From Bigelowiella natans CCMP2755 (taxonomy: Eukaryota; Cercozoa; Chlorarachniophyceae), in the NCBI GenBank assembly GCA_000320545.1, contig ADNK01001699.1, positions 79,135 to 143,134 of the forward strand: a DNA stretch of 64,000 nucleotides, read 5' to 3'. Position 1 is the stretch's first letter; every line of letters starts with the position of its first letter. A program made the translations under genes and the position numbers. A model generated the notes under the pieces. The model made no database searches. It worked only from the letters and a program-made list of their open reading frames with translations, and had not been told where the DNA came from. This document shows positions 36,773-46,323 of the stretch, in pieces.

Positions 36773-38808
36773 GGCGTGGTGCAATGCGGTCTCGTGTTGA
36801 GAACTGAAGTCGCATGAGTCGTTGAGTTGCATTGTTGTTTGGTCCTTGAGTTGCTTTGTCACTTGAACGTTTGAGTTCTGATGTCACTTGGTCGTTTGAG
36901 TTCTGAGTGTGCTTGGTTGCTTGCTTGTGCAGTTGAGTTCTGATCTCAATGTGTCACTTGGACTTTTGAGTTCTGACGTCACTTGGACTTTTGAGTTCTG
37001 ATGAGTTGTGTCTTGATCGTTGTTGCAGGTGCGACGACGCATGGCTTTTCACTTTGCCATGTCGCGACATGGCTTTTCACGCTGCCGTGTCGCGATGCGC
37101 GAAACTCCTGAGAGACTTCCGCAAAGTGAGTGAGCTTTTCACTTTGCCATGTCGCGACACGCTGAGCGCCACTTGGCCGTGTCCAACGTGTGCACTTTTG
37201 CACGCGGCCTTGTCGGGCCAGCACAAGCCAACAGGGGGCTCGTCGTGGTCGGGCGGCAAACTGCATCGTGGCGCCATGATGGACATGGCAATGCACACAT
37301 GCAATGCATGCATTGCATTGCGTGTCTGCAACACTTGTGACAGACATGGCAATGCACACACATGACATGCATGTTGCATTGCGTGTCCATGATCGCTGTG
37401 CTGGCGTGCGCCACATCATGGCCACTCAGGACTCAGGACTCAGCCCCACAGACTCAGGAACTGTTTTTCTCCACTTTGCAACCTCCAGCTGTGCCTTTCT
37501 CGTGTTTGAGAACTTTCCAAAATCTGTCCAACTTTGACAATTTGTTGAGCATCACCAATGCTTCAGCTGTGTCTGTCGACAATGCACTTCGACGCGCTGT
37601 CAGTGTCAAGCCACACAACAAGAAGATGCGTTCGGACTCGACTGACGCAGCTTCAAATCATCACTTTCCTTTTCATGCCGAGTGATGCTTCTCCAAAGTG
37701 GAGCTTCATGCACAAAGATGCATTCTGATGGAAAGTGACAAGCCCTGCGGGTGGGGTTGTCAATTGCAAATGCAATTTGAAACAGCACTGACATGGCATC
37801 TCATTGGTTGTTTCTTTGGTGAAATCAGGGAAGCAAAAGCAATGCAGCATGTTGCAGACACGTGTTTTTGATTGCTAGTTTGTTGCACCAATGAGAATGA
37901 GCTGCGCTCTCGCAAGATGTGCACGATCGCAACAGCAGCTGCTGCACGTGCTGCTGACTAGCTGGCCCCAGCCAACTGGAGCTAGCTGCAATGAAGTTTC
38001 ATCAGTGCGAGATGCTGGCGAGATGGCAGCGAGACGGATGCAATGTGATCATCTGTCACTTTTTTCAATGGTCCGTCACAACCCAGCAATGCACATGCTG
38101 GCATGTGCAGTCCAACAGCACCAGAGCAGCAGTGCGCAGCACGTGTGCCAGCGCATGGCGTGGCGGCTGCGTGCGTGCATGCTGCGCATGCGCAGCACAT
38201 GCGCCGGCCTAGCTAGCTGGCCTGGTCGCCGTGGCCACGTGGGTGATTTTTCTTCAGAAGTTCACCGACAACGCAAGCTCAGGCGATCTCAAGTTTGGCT
38301 AGCAATGTCGGCAACAATTGGCCACGCTGGACGCATGCAAAAGCTCAATTTTGGTGATTTTCTTGAAACGTTTCCAAAAACATTTGCAAACATGTTTGAT
38401 TTGATTTGGTTTGAACAAATGCGAACACTTTGAAAAATCACTTCCAAACACCAAGTGCTTGCAAACTTGTGTTTGGTTTGTTCAAGTGCCACTCTGGCTC
38501 GTGCTGTGGTCAGTTTGCGACCACCAAGTGCACGCAAGCGCGCATGCACACGGACAAGTGCAAATGGCAGTGCACGTTGTGCTTTGTCATGTCCAACACT
38601 TTCACGTGAGCATGCTCATGCAGGTTCAGGCCATTGTGCCCACATCTCAGTTGGTCACATGGGGGCATGTGACGTGAGTTGCACGCCCAGAAACACAGTT
38701 CAGGAGGGGGCACACGCAAATGGGAACATCCTTCTCGGTCACTTCCCCAACCGTGGACGTTCCTAGGAGCACCCTCGGTGTTTTGCTTGCGACAAGGAGT
38801 CGGCCTGC

Positions 38809-39795
38809 GTGTTGCAACGTCATGGGGGAAAATGGCCTGCACTTTCCCTGACGTTTTGGGCAACTTCAGCTGCGCAGCACGTTGCTGCTGGCTGGCTGGG
38901 GACGCTGTGTGCCCAGCACGTGACGTGCATTGGCGCGCAACGCGCTGGTTTGGCATGCTCTGAAAGACCCGCAAGCAAGCGGCAAGCTTTGTCCTTTCAC
39001 GATCTGCTCGTGCACGACCAGCTCGTGTTCCACGTTCAACAGGGTGTCAGTTTTGTGGCACGAAGCATTGTCAAAGCATGCATTGCACAGGTTGTGTTGT
39101 CAGCGCTGCGCAATGCAACTGCACTGGTGGCGGACGAACTGCGTCAAGTGGACGATCAAGGGAACTTGATTGGGGCTCAGGGTGAGCCATGGAACCATGC
39201 AGAGGAAGCTGAGGGCAAGGAAATCAAGATTGAAAATCCGGAAGTTTCGACGGGTGGCCATGCGTCACGGGAAGGTGTCCCAGTGGCTCAGCCCGTGGCT
39301 TCTGAACGTTCAAATCATTGAGCTTGGATCGGGCGCCCGGCATTCCCTGACGACGGATGAGGTTCTGGAGCAGTTTGGTGACCTGACTGTTTCTGCAGGC
39401 CGACGAGTTGCAAAGTGTGTTTTGCACTGCGACGGCATTGACAAAGGTGTGAATGACTCAGTCAGAGTGACAACTGCTGACTTGGAATCGCGGGAGTTCG
39501 CACTTCATCGTTGTTTGGACAAGGGAACAACTTTGCGAACTTGGGCCTGCACGATCAAGAAGTGTGGAGGCCCACATCGTGCTCCGCCAGGCATGGTGGA
39601 CACGATGGAGCGGAAGGCCAAGCTGCAGCCTTCGGTCCGAGACGTTGCGGGTGCCATCGACTCGTTTCGACGGCACTGCCCTGTCAAAGGTGAGCTGTGT
39701 GTGGCCACTGTGAGCCCGGCACAGTTCCGTGGGAGTGCTCGTGGGCTTTGTGATGAAATCAAAGCACACGCTGCTTTGGTCGGCCAAGCCGACTT
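38809..39795 (+). pseudogene. Left part of an unknown reading frame interrupted by the copia element
   Basis: Protein-like sequence appears in one frame to 39321 (features such as SIVKACIAQVVLSALRNATA and IKIENPEVSTGGHASRE) and in another from ~39290 (DEVLEQFGDLTVSAGRRVAK, CDEIKAHAALVGQAD). The switch could be an intron or a frameshift. The second frame runs open into the retrotransposon's target site (GACTT, 39791-39795) and continues on the far side at 46324. I recognise no domain. No convincing ATG was found; it may be a host gene or part of an older mobile element. Confidence 0.4.
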
Positions 39796-40211
39796 TTTTA
39801 GCAGGCTTGCGGTAGCTGCTTAGCTTTTGTGCGCGGGACTGTGCTGATGTCACTGAGTGTCAACACGCGGTCCTGTGTGCGTTTGAATTGTGTTGATGAC
39901 TTGTGACTTGCGCTGCATGCATGTGCGCATTGGGTTCCGGCGCATTCGCGAAGATTCTCGAATCTTCCAGAATTCTCTCGAATTCTCTGGAAGATTCTCG
40001 AAGCTTCCGGAATGCTCTCGAAGATTCTGGAAGATTCTCGAATCTTCCGGAATGTTCTCGAAGCTTCTGGAAGATTCTCGAAGCTTCTCGAAGATTCCCG
40101 AAGTTCTGAGAACTTCCATGCGCATGTGCGCAGCGCAGCGTGCAGCACGAGTGGACGTGCGCATGCTGCGACAGCTCCTTGATCGTGGGTGGCGCGGCCA
40201 GACCGCTGACA
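39796..40211 (-). repeat. 3' LTR of copia element
   Basis: 416 bp, identical to the 5' LTR except position 39803 (A here, G at 45915). It contains the GAA/TTC array at 39944-40103. Confidence 0.93.
39944..40103. promoter_or_regulatory. Heat-shock-element-like array, 32 alternating GAA/TTC pentamers (3' LTR copy)
   Basis: Read in steps of five, the 160 bp are ATTCG CGAAG ATTCT CGAAT and so on. nTTCn and nGAAn strictly alternate for 32 units; 29 fit exactly and three TTC units are CTC instead (units 7, 9 and 15). A heat shock element, the binding site of trimeric HSF, needs three such alternating units. On the element's own strand the array lies in the 5' half of the LTR, where U3 enhancers belong. 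Confidence 0.8.
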
Positions 40212-40221
40212 CGCCCCCATG
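40212..40221 (-). other. Polypurine tract of copia element
   Basis: On the minus strand ATGGGGGCG directly precedes the 3' LTR, the expected place for the plus-strand primer. Two more copies, followed by AATG, occur at 41046-41058 and 41118-41130. Confidence 0.6.
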
Positions 40222-40599
40222 GACGTGGTGACCACGATCAGAGTGCTGATGTGCACGTGCCATTTCTGCCATGGTGACAGAACTTTTGCACGGTGCTGCA
40301 CATGGACGCCATTCCCAAAGGTTTCGGAGTCCGAATGGTTGGCAAAATTTTGCCGACCAAACATCGCACCACCAGACGCCTGAAACTCTGTGCAGAGGCA
40401 CAAAATTCCCAGGCTTGCAACTGGGCAAGGTGCCATGGGCATGGTGCACTCCGAAATCGGCAGGAAAAATTCTTGCCTGACTGGGCAAGGTGCCACCATT
40501 TCGGTACGAACTGGGACTTGTCCAAAAAATTAATTTTTTAAACGACACCAGTGTGCTTCCAGAAAAAATTCTGGAATCCCTCACGTGCTTCCAGAAAAC

Positions 40600-40639
40600 A
40601 TTCTGGAACATTCTGGAACATTCTGGAACATTCTGGAAC
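40600..40639. promoter_or_regulatory. Second heat-shock-element-like cluster, 8 alternating pentamers
   Basis: Four tandem copies of ATTCTGGAAC give eight perfect alternating TTC/GAA units. Looser matches (GCTTCCAGAA, AATTCTGGAA) lie just before. It is in the non-coding part between pol and the 3' LTR. Confidence 0.7.
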
Positions 40640-41280
40640 ACCGATCTGGTTTCCCATAGTCAGGTCCCCAAATTTAGGAACTTCGATCGACCGTGCTTTT
40701 AACTCTTCACCTTGCCCCACCTCTTGTGATGAGGCGAGCTACGTACACGTCCACGTCCCCCAATGGAGCTCTTCCCTGAGAGACGAAATTGCGGGCTGGG
40801 CTCCAAATACTGTTGGCTGGCTGGGTTGCAGCCATGCCAGATCGAGAAGGAATGCCGAAGAGAATACAGTCTGCCTTCGTGGGTCTGAAGGCATCATACT
40901 CTGGTCATAGCGACATTGTTCTTCCACACCTCCACACAGGGAAGGCAGTTTTTTTCTGTCTTATTTATTTTTAATTTCGTAGGTATCTCGTAGTATATAG
41001 CCTTATATCTTGTTCTTGTTTTGTAGGTATCCTGTCTTTGTTCCACATTCGCCCCCATGATTGTGCAGTGTCTGGAAGACAGACACTGTGCAATTATATA
41101 ATCCATAGCGTAATTTACATTCGCCCCCATCGGAGCTGTGCACATAGCTGTGCATATAGTCCATAGTAAGATACGCAAGGAAAGGTACACACATATAAAG
41201 ATGTGTGCCATTAAAACCTTGCAGCCTATATGTTCATATGTTGTAGGTTTCTAGATGGACGTGGGGCTTTTATAGGGCGT
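40640..41280. other. Copia 3' non-coding internal region
   Basis: Downstream of the pol stop on the element's strand. It contains two extra polypurine-tract-like motifs and no open frame of note. Confidence 0.6.
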
Positions 41281-44200
41281 CTAAGCGGACGTGGGGCCGA
41301 CAAGGCGAGGGAGCTTGTAAGGTAGAGCCTTTGTTGTTATTTTTCTTTTTCTGGTGCCTTGTAGCATGATGGTTAGTTTTTCTCTGTATGATATAGGGAA
41401 CAAGAAATCACAGTGTTTCTTGTTGCTAGGTCCTGGTAGAGCCTTGGTAAGTATATCAGCGGGATTGTCCTCCCCAGGTATTTTGTTTATGCAGATCTGC
41501 TTGGTTTGATAGTTATCACGAACATTGTGATATTCTATCCTTATGTTCTTGCCTTTCTGTGTGAATCCAGGCTTGGCTGCAATGGAGATAGCTGCTTGAG
41601 AGTCACAATACACAGGTACAGGGTTCGGTATTTTCATTTTTAACTCCTGTAGTAACTGAGTGACATACACTAACTCTCTGCATATATCTGATAATGCTAT
41701 GTACTCAGCCTCGCCACTGGACATAGCAACGACCTTTTGCTTGTTGCTCTTCCAGACAACAGGTGCGTTGCTTAGCGATATGAAATATCCTGAATATGAT
41801 TTACCCGTTTTCTTGCAGGTCTTCCAGGAAGCATCGACGTAGGCTTTAAGCTCAGGTTTGGACGCTGCTTTAAAGGTAATTCTTTTGTCCTTTGTGTTGA
41901 CCAGATATTGTAGTAAGCGCACTGCAGCGATGTAGTGTATAGTTCTAGGATCTTGACTGTAGGAAGCTAGACGAGATAGAGTGTAGCAGATGTCTGGCCT
42001 AGTAGCCACCGCTGCATACATTGCTGCTCCTATGATGGATCTGTATGCCTTCTGATCTACTTTTTCATGTTCCACGTATTCGTCTAACTTTGATCCTGTT
42101 ATCATTGGTGTTTTTGCTCTTTTCGTAGGCGTGATATCATACTTCTGGGCGAGTCTGGTGAGGTAATCTTCCTGCGATATCCAATAGTTTCCCTCATTGT
42201 CGCTACCAACTCTTATGCCCAGTGTTTTCTTTAGCTCGCCTTCATCGCGAAACTCAAACTTGTCGCCTATTCGCTTCATGACAAAGTCCAGGTCTTTCTT
42301 ATCTTGATATGCTATGCATATGTCATCCACGAAACATGACAATATGATGATTCTTCCTTGTCTGTGCATTATCATTAGGCAAGGATCGGAGTAAAGCTGG
42401 ACGAAGCCAATGGCGTTGAGATGCTCGAGCAAGGTAAGGCTGAATATTGCACTTGCTTGTGTCAGCCCATAAATGCTTTTATTTACCAGTAGGGCTAGTG
42501 GAAGGCCACTGTTGTATAGCCGGATTTCATCAGGTGTCTTCGGCTTCCACCCTTTAGGTATTTCCATGTATACTTTACAGTCCATCTTTCCAGTTAGGAA
42601 AGCTGTAAGTATATCTATCCCGTGTAGTTTTAGCTTGAGGATAGATGCTATGGCTAACATTATCCGAAAACTATTTAGGGACAACGTCGGGGAATAAGAG
42701 AAGAAGGAGTCTTCTCCCGGGATCTGCGTGAACCCTCGCGCGACCAGCCTTGACTTATACCGAATGGTATAGTCTACATTTATTTTCTTCTTGAATACCC
42801 ATTTAGATGTAACGAAATTTGTATCCTTAGGTCGCACTACCAGCGTAAACGTTCCAAGTTTTCGAAGCTGGTGCAGTTCCTCTTCCGTAGAAGGTATCCA
42901 ATGCTTCTTATCATCTCCTGTGATTGCATCGTCATACGTCTTAGGAAGGTCCTCGATCTCATGTACTGATGGAGCTTTTATATTCATCAGGCGGTCGTAA
43001 TAGCTACCAAGTATTCCGTAACGAATACCAGGTACTCCCCTATTTTCTCTATTCGACCTTCGAGGCTTACTTTTTGCTTTTGTTTCAGGCCCACCATCCT
43101 CTGGCAACTCGTCAGTTGCACTGGATGGTTCGGGGGCGTCCGCGTCGGCAGGACCTTCTGGATAAAGGTACGCCAAAGCCGAATCACTAACTTTGTTTCT
43201 CTTCAGCGAAGGAAACTTAAACACTGTGTGGTACCATTTAGTTACACGGACTCTTTTAATTTTCAGCGTCTTCGTGGCGACGAGAAAAGTACCAAATCTA
43301 TCGTCATATCCCAACATACGTACGTATTCACCTCTAGCACCCATACCACCTGCAGGTCGGAGTTCCTTGTCAATGTGGTTTACTCCGATGCATCCCCAGG
43401 TAGTTAGATTCTTTAGATTTGGTTGCTCATGGTGCAGTAGTTCTTTAGGCGTTTTTCTACCAGGTGTGCTGCGATGTGAGGTGACGTTGTGGAGATATGC
43501 TGCAGTCTGAGCTGCGTAGGACCAGTATCCGACCGGTAAGCGTGCATGTTCTAACATAGCTCTTGTTTTCGCCATGATAGTCTGTATGTGACGCTCGGAC
43601 ATTCCATTTTGCTCAGGTGTTCGGGCGGTGCTAGGAACCCATTTTATTCCTTCGGAGGTGAGCCAGCTATGTAGCTTTGCGCTCATATATTCACCTCCAC
43701 CATCCGATCTGAATTCGTCTATGCTTCCACAACCTGGAAGCTTTCTGATGTGCTTTATGAACTGTATGGTTTTCTGCGTAACTTCGCTTTTCTTTCTCAA
43801 GAGCTCCAAGGTAACCCACCTTGTTCCTTCATGTACGAATATTACGAAATACTTGTAACCATCCATGCTGTTAGGCATGGTCTTTACATCAGAGTGAATT
43901 CTATTCCACATCCGGTTTTTCTTGTGGATATCAGGTACACATTTTTGCTTCTTTTTGACAGCATCGTCCTCAATCTTTGCTTTATTCCGATGCTGTTTCA
44001 TCCTTTCTTGGGCGCTTGGATCAAAGATCGGAGATCTTTTTGTTTTGGCTACATCACAGGCCTTGCAAAAGATCTTCTTTGGTATTTTTATCGTCTTGGA
44101 ATAAGGTAAACCTTCTGTAACTGCATAGGTGTCTCTTATCTTATCCGCTGCGATGTGCCCTAGGATGTTATGTGCGTGCTTGATTGAAGATGGCTGTTTC

Positions 44201-45648
44201 ATTGGGTAGGATTTAAATCTTTGTGTTTTTGTACTTTTGTTTATTTGTTTATATCTCAAATAAAATAGGCCGTCGTCTTGAAAGTCCCCGAACGCGTATT
44301 CCTCTCCGTTGGCGGTAATGCTTATTCCTTGTTTTGTTCCTTTGTACTCGCTGCCACTCTTAACTAGTCTGTTTAGAGAGATCACATTGCCTGCAGCTTC
44401 TTCAGAGTACAAAGCTCCTTGTAGAACAATTTTGTGCATCTTTCCTTGCTTGTTTTTAGTAGTTAGTTTGACGTCGCCTGCATAATTCACAAAGAATCCT
44501 GTCCCATCTTTGCCAACTTCTATGTATCGTGGTTGAATAGGTTTCAACTCGTTGAAGAAGTCGCGGTCACAGAAGAAGTGGTTGTTGGCTCCGCTGTCGA
44601 GAAGGATCAAAGGCTTATGGTTGTACTTCAGCGTTTGCAGGTAAGAATTGTCGCGTGCCATCTTATTAATGTAAGAGGGTCTTTGGGAAGGGGAGCCATG
44701 ATCAATGAAGGAATAGTGTTTTCCTTTGTTCTGCTTGCCTTCATCTCTCATCTTGTTTCTGCATTCCTTTTCCCAATGTCCTTTCTTGCCACAGTAATGA
44801 CATTTTGTTCTTTTCTTTAAGTTCAAGAAATAGTCTTCTCTCTTTTGCTTCTTGGAATTGTCTTGATATGCTCCGCTGTTGTATCTGTTCTTTCCCTTTT
44901 TGAATTTTCTCTTGTAGGTATTCAGCTGACCTGTAAGTTCGTTTAGCCTTTTCTCCAAGCCATCGTACATCTTCACGTATTTGTGTTCTGCACTGGTGTG
45001 TCCTGCATGTTTCTTTGAAGGTCTCTGCCCGTCATCTAATGATCGGGAGTTTATGTGGGAGCGGATCATGTCCACTGCAGAGTCGAAGGTAACATCTTTC
45101 TTGTTGTTGATGACTGTAACTATAGTCTCGTATTTTTCGCTAGGTACAAGTCCTCGAAGTAGAGTGGCAAGCGCTTGGTTGTCGGAGTACCCTTCGTGCT
45201 GTGCCCGAAGTCTTCTGATCGTCGAGTCAAGGTCAGAATGATACTTTGTGAAGTCTCCATTGTACTGACCCATGTTTATATCACTTAGTTTCGAATAAAG
45301 TTTCCTGACGGCTACAGGATTGGTAGGCTCGTACTTCTCCAGCAAGGCTGCTAAGGTAACTGCTACGTCTTTGGGTTTTCCTTCGAGTAGATCGAAGAAT
45401 TTGTCAGGAAGGGTAGCAGTGAGGAAGAATCTTCCTCTCTTTCTTTTGTTTATCTTTTCTTGTGATCCTCTTCCTTCAGGTTTGGGATTGAGGATATCGA
45501 ATTGCTCCGGGGATAGCTTGAGTACTTCTCGTCGGTGAGCGGGGTCGGTGCGTACATTGACTTCTGTCACCTTTCCTTCTATTTCTATGTTGACATTGAA
45601 GCATGATTCCAAATCCGCTGCTTCAAAGGCAGACATTAGCTTGTACAT
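41281..45648 (-). CDS. Copia Gag-Pol polyprotein (1,455 aa from downstream ATG)
   Basis: A single uninterrupted frame. In order: Gag helical region (1-230), CCHC zinc knuckle CHYCGKKGHWEKEC (~282-295), aspartic protease LLDSGANNHF (~345), pre-integrase HH..CxxC region (HNILGH, CKACDVAK), integrase DDE core (HSDVKT ~583, FRSDGGGEY ~646, PEQNGMSERH ~682), reverse transcriptase with DILTAFLTG and the catalytic FVDDI (~1105), and RNase H (AYVDASW ~1270, MSSGEAEYIAL, VYCDSQAAI, GEDNPADILTKAL). All catalytic residues I can check are present. The frame likely began further upstream at the ATG at 45724; an A7 run at 45689-45695 breaks it, so the first 30 or so Gag residues are out of frame. Confidence 0.95.
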   Translation of the reverse strand: MYKLMSAFEAADLESCFNVNIEIEGKVTEVNVRTDPAHRREVLKLSPEQFDILNPKPEGRGSQEKINKRKRGRFFLTATLPDKFFDLLEGKPKDVAVTLAALLEKYEPTNPVAVRKLYSKLSDINMGQYNGDFTKYHSDLDSTIRRLRAQHEGYSDNQALATLLRGLVPSEKYETIVTVINNKKDVTFDSAVDMIRSHINSRSLDDGQRPSKKHAGHTSAEHKYVKMYDGLEKRLNELTGQLNTYKRKFKKGKNRYNSGAYQDNSKKQKREDYFLNLKKRTKCHYCGKKGHWEKECRNKMRDEGKQNKGKHYSFIDHGSPSQRPSYINKMARDNSYLQTLKYNHKPLILLDSGANNHFFCDRDFFNELKPIQPRYIEVGKDGTGFFVNYAGDVKLTTKNKQGKMHKIVLQGALYSEEAAGNVISLNRLVKSGSEYKGTKQGISITANGEEYAFGDFQDDGLFYLRYKQINKSTKTQRFKSYPMKQPSSIKHAHNILGHIAADKIRDTYAVTEGLPYSKTIKIPKKIFCKACDVAKTKRSPIFDPSAQERMKQHRNKAKIEDDAVKKKQKCVPDIHKKNRMWNRIHSDVKTMPNSMDGYKYFVIFVHEGTRWVTLELLRKKSEVTQKTIQFIKHIRKLPGCGSIDEFRSDGGGEYMSAKLHSWLTSEGIKWVPSTARTPEQNGMSERHIQTIMAKTRAMLEHARLPVGYWSYAAQTAAYLHNVTSHRSTPGRKTPKELLHHEQPNLKNLTTWGCIGVNHIDKELRPAGGMGARGEYVRMLGYDDRFGTFLVATKTLKIKRVRVTKWYHTVFKFPSLKRNKVSDSALAYLYPEGPADADAPEPSSATDELPEDGGPETKAKSKPRRSNRENRGVPGIRYGILGSYYDRLMNIKAPSVHEIEDLPKTYDDAITGDDKKHWIPSTEEELHQLRKLGTFTLVVRPKDTNFVTSKWVFKKKINVDYTIRYKSRLVARGFTQIPGEDSFFSYSPTLSLNSFRIMLAIASILKLKLHGIDILTAFLTGKMDCKVYMEIPKGWKPKTPDEIRLYNSGLPLALLVNKSIYGLTQASAIFSLTLLEHLNAIGFVQLYSDPCLMIMHRQGRIIILSCFVDDICIAYQDKKDLDFVMKRIGDKFEFRDEGELKKTLGIRVGSDNEGNYWISQEDYLTRLAQKYDITPTKRAKTPMITGSKLDEYVEHEKVDQKAYRSIIGAAMYAAVATRPDICYTLSRLASYSQDPRTIHYIAAVRLLQYLVNTKDKRITFKAASKPELKAYVDASWKTCKKTGKSYSGYFISLSNAPVVWKSNKQKVVAMSSGEAEYIALSDICRELVYVTQLLQELKMKIPNPVPVYCDSQAAISIAAKPGFTQKGKNIRIEYHNVRDNYQTKQICINKIPGEDNPADILTKALPGPSNKKHCDFLFPISYREKLTIMLQGTRKRKITTKALPYKLPRLVGPTSA

Positions 45649-45688
45649 GTAGGGCTTGTAGTTGCTACCATCGTACTTGAGGGTGAAG

Positions 45689-45695
45689 TTTTTTT
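45689..45695 (-). other. Homopolymer frameshift in the 5' end of gag
   Basis: An ATG-initiated frame from 45724 and the Gag frame (YDGSNYKPYM, a typical copia Gag start) meet at a run of seven A on the minus strand but are offset by one base. It is either a mutation, a programmed slip or a sequencing error. Confidence 0.6.
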
Positions 45696-45887
45696 AGTAG
45701 GGAGTCTATCTGCTTTTCTGACATGTTGTTTCGTTCCTATTTTCTTTGTTTTTCAGTGCTTTGGAGGCTTGACCGAAGATTGGCTGAGGGAATGCTGTTG
45801 TCGCTTTCAGTTCCTTCTTCTGGAAGGATGTAGCTGAAGGGGGGTGGGGGGTTGCTTGGTTCTTTTCTGAGTTGGTTCTCTAGCAAG

Positions 45888-45907
45888 TCCTCTTGAGGCT
45901 CATAACC
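45888..45907 (-). other. Primer-binding site, complementary to Met-tRNA anticodon arm
   Basis: Directly abutting the 5' LTR. The plus strand TCCTCTTGAGGCTCATAACC reads like the 5' half of a Met tRNA ending in the anticodon loop CTCATAA, so the minus strand would pair with it. Drosophila copia is primed by such a 5' half of initiator tRNA-Met. A zero-base spacer to the LTR supports the LTR boundary. Confidence 0.7.
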
Positions 45908-46323
45908 TTTTAGCGGGCTTGCGGTAGCTGCTTAGCTTTTGTGCGCGGGACTGTGCTGATGTCACTGAGTGTCAACACGCGGTCCTGTGTGCGTTTGAAT
46001 TGTGTTGATGACTTGTGACTTGCGCTGCATGCATGTGCGCATTGGGTTCCGGCGCATTCGCGAAGATTCTCGAATCTTCCAGAATTCTCTCGAATTCTCT
46101 GGAAGATTCTCGAAGCTTCCGGAATGCTCTCGAAGATTCTGGAAGATTCTCGAATCTTCCGGAATGTTCTCGAAGCTTCTGGAAGATTCTCGAAGCTTCT
46201 CGAAGATTCCCGAAGTTCTGAGAACTTCCATGCGCATGTGCGCAGCGCAGCGTGCAGCACGAGTGGACGTGCGCATGCTGCGACAGCTCCTTGATCGTGG
46301 GTGGCGCGGCCAGACCGCTGACA
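45908..46323 (-). repeat. 5' LTR of copia element
   Basis: 416 bp; begins TGTCAGCGG on the minus strand and ends GCTAAAA. Flanked by GACTT at 46324. The pentamer array is at 46056-46215. Confidence 0.93.
46056..46215. promoter_or_regulatory. Heat-shock-element-like array, 32 alternating GAA/TTC pentamers (5' LTR copy)
   Basis: Identical to the array in the 3' LTR. As the 5' copy, this is the one that would drive transcription of the element. Confidence 0.8.

Larger units (their letters stand above)
35621..38808. other. Non-coding island with local tandem duplications
   Basis: GC-richer DNA beginning just after the Rpn10 stop. It holds a 40-bp palindrome (35801-35840), a 63-bp-period duplication (36656-36772), a run of ~27-bp repeats containing CACTTGGxCxTTTGAGTTCTG (36857-37005), and scattered related GTTTGGTTTGTTCAAGTG segments (about 36009 and 38472). 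Many overlapping open frames exist on both strands, but none shows a consistent protein-like pattern. Confidence 0.5.
39796..46323 (-). mobile_element. Complete Ty1/copia LTR retrotransposon (6,528 bp)
   Basis: Two 416-bp LTRs (39796-40211 and 45908-46323) differ at one position and are flanked by a perfect 5-bp target duplication, GACTT (39791-39795 and 46324-46328). Read on the minus strand the order is 5' LTR, primer-binding site, one gag-pol frame with integrase before reverse transcriptase (the copia order), ~1 kb of non-coding DNA, polypurine tract, 3' LTR. LTR ends read TG...AA rather than the usual TG...CA. Near-identical LTRs and an almost intact frame indicate a recent insertion. 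Confidence 0.95.

Noticed and set aside
39798-40499. Open frames across the LTR encoding Ser/Phe/Glu-rich peptides
   Set aside because: They only translate the alternating GAA/TTC array and recur in both LTRs; no protein signature.
39796-46323. Alternative idea that the 416-bp repeats are a segmental duplication flanking, not belonging to, the copia gene
   Set aside because: The exact 5-bp target duplication, adjacent primer-binding site and polypurine tract show that they are the element's LTRs.
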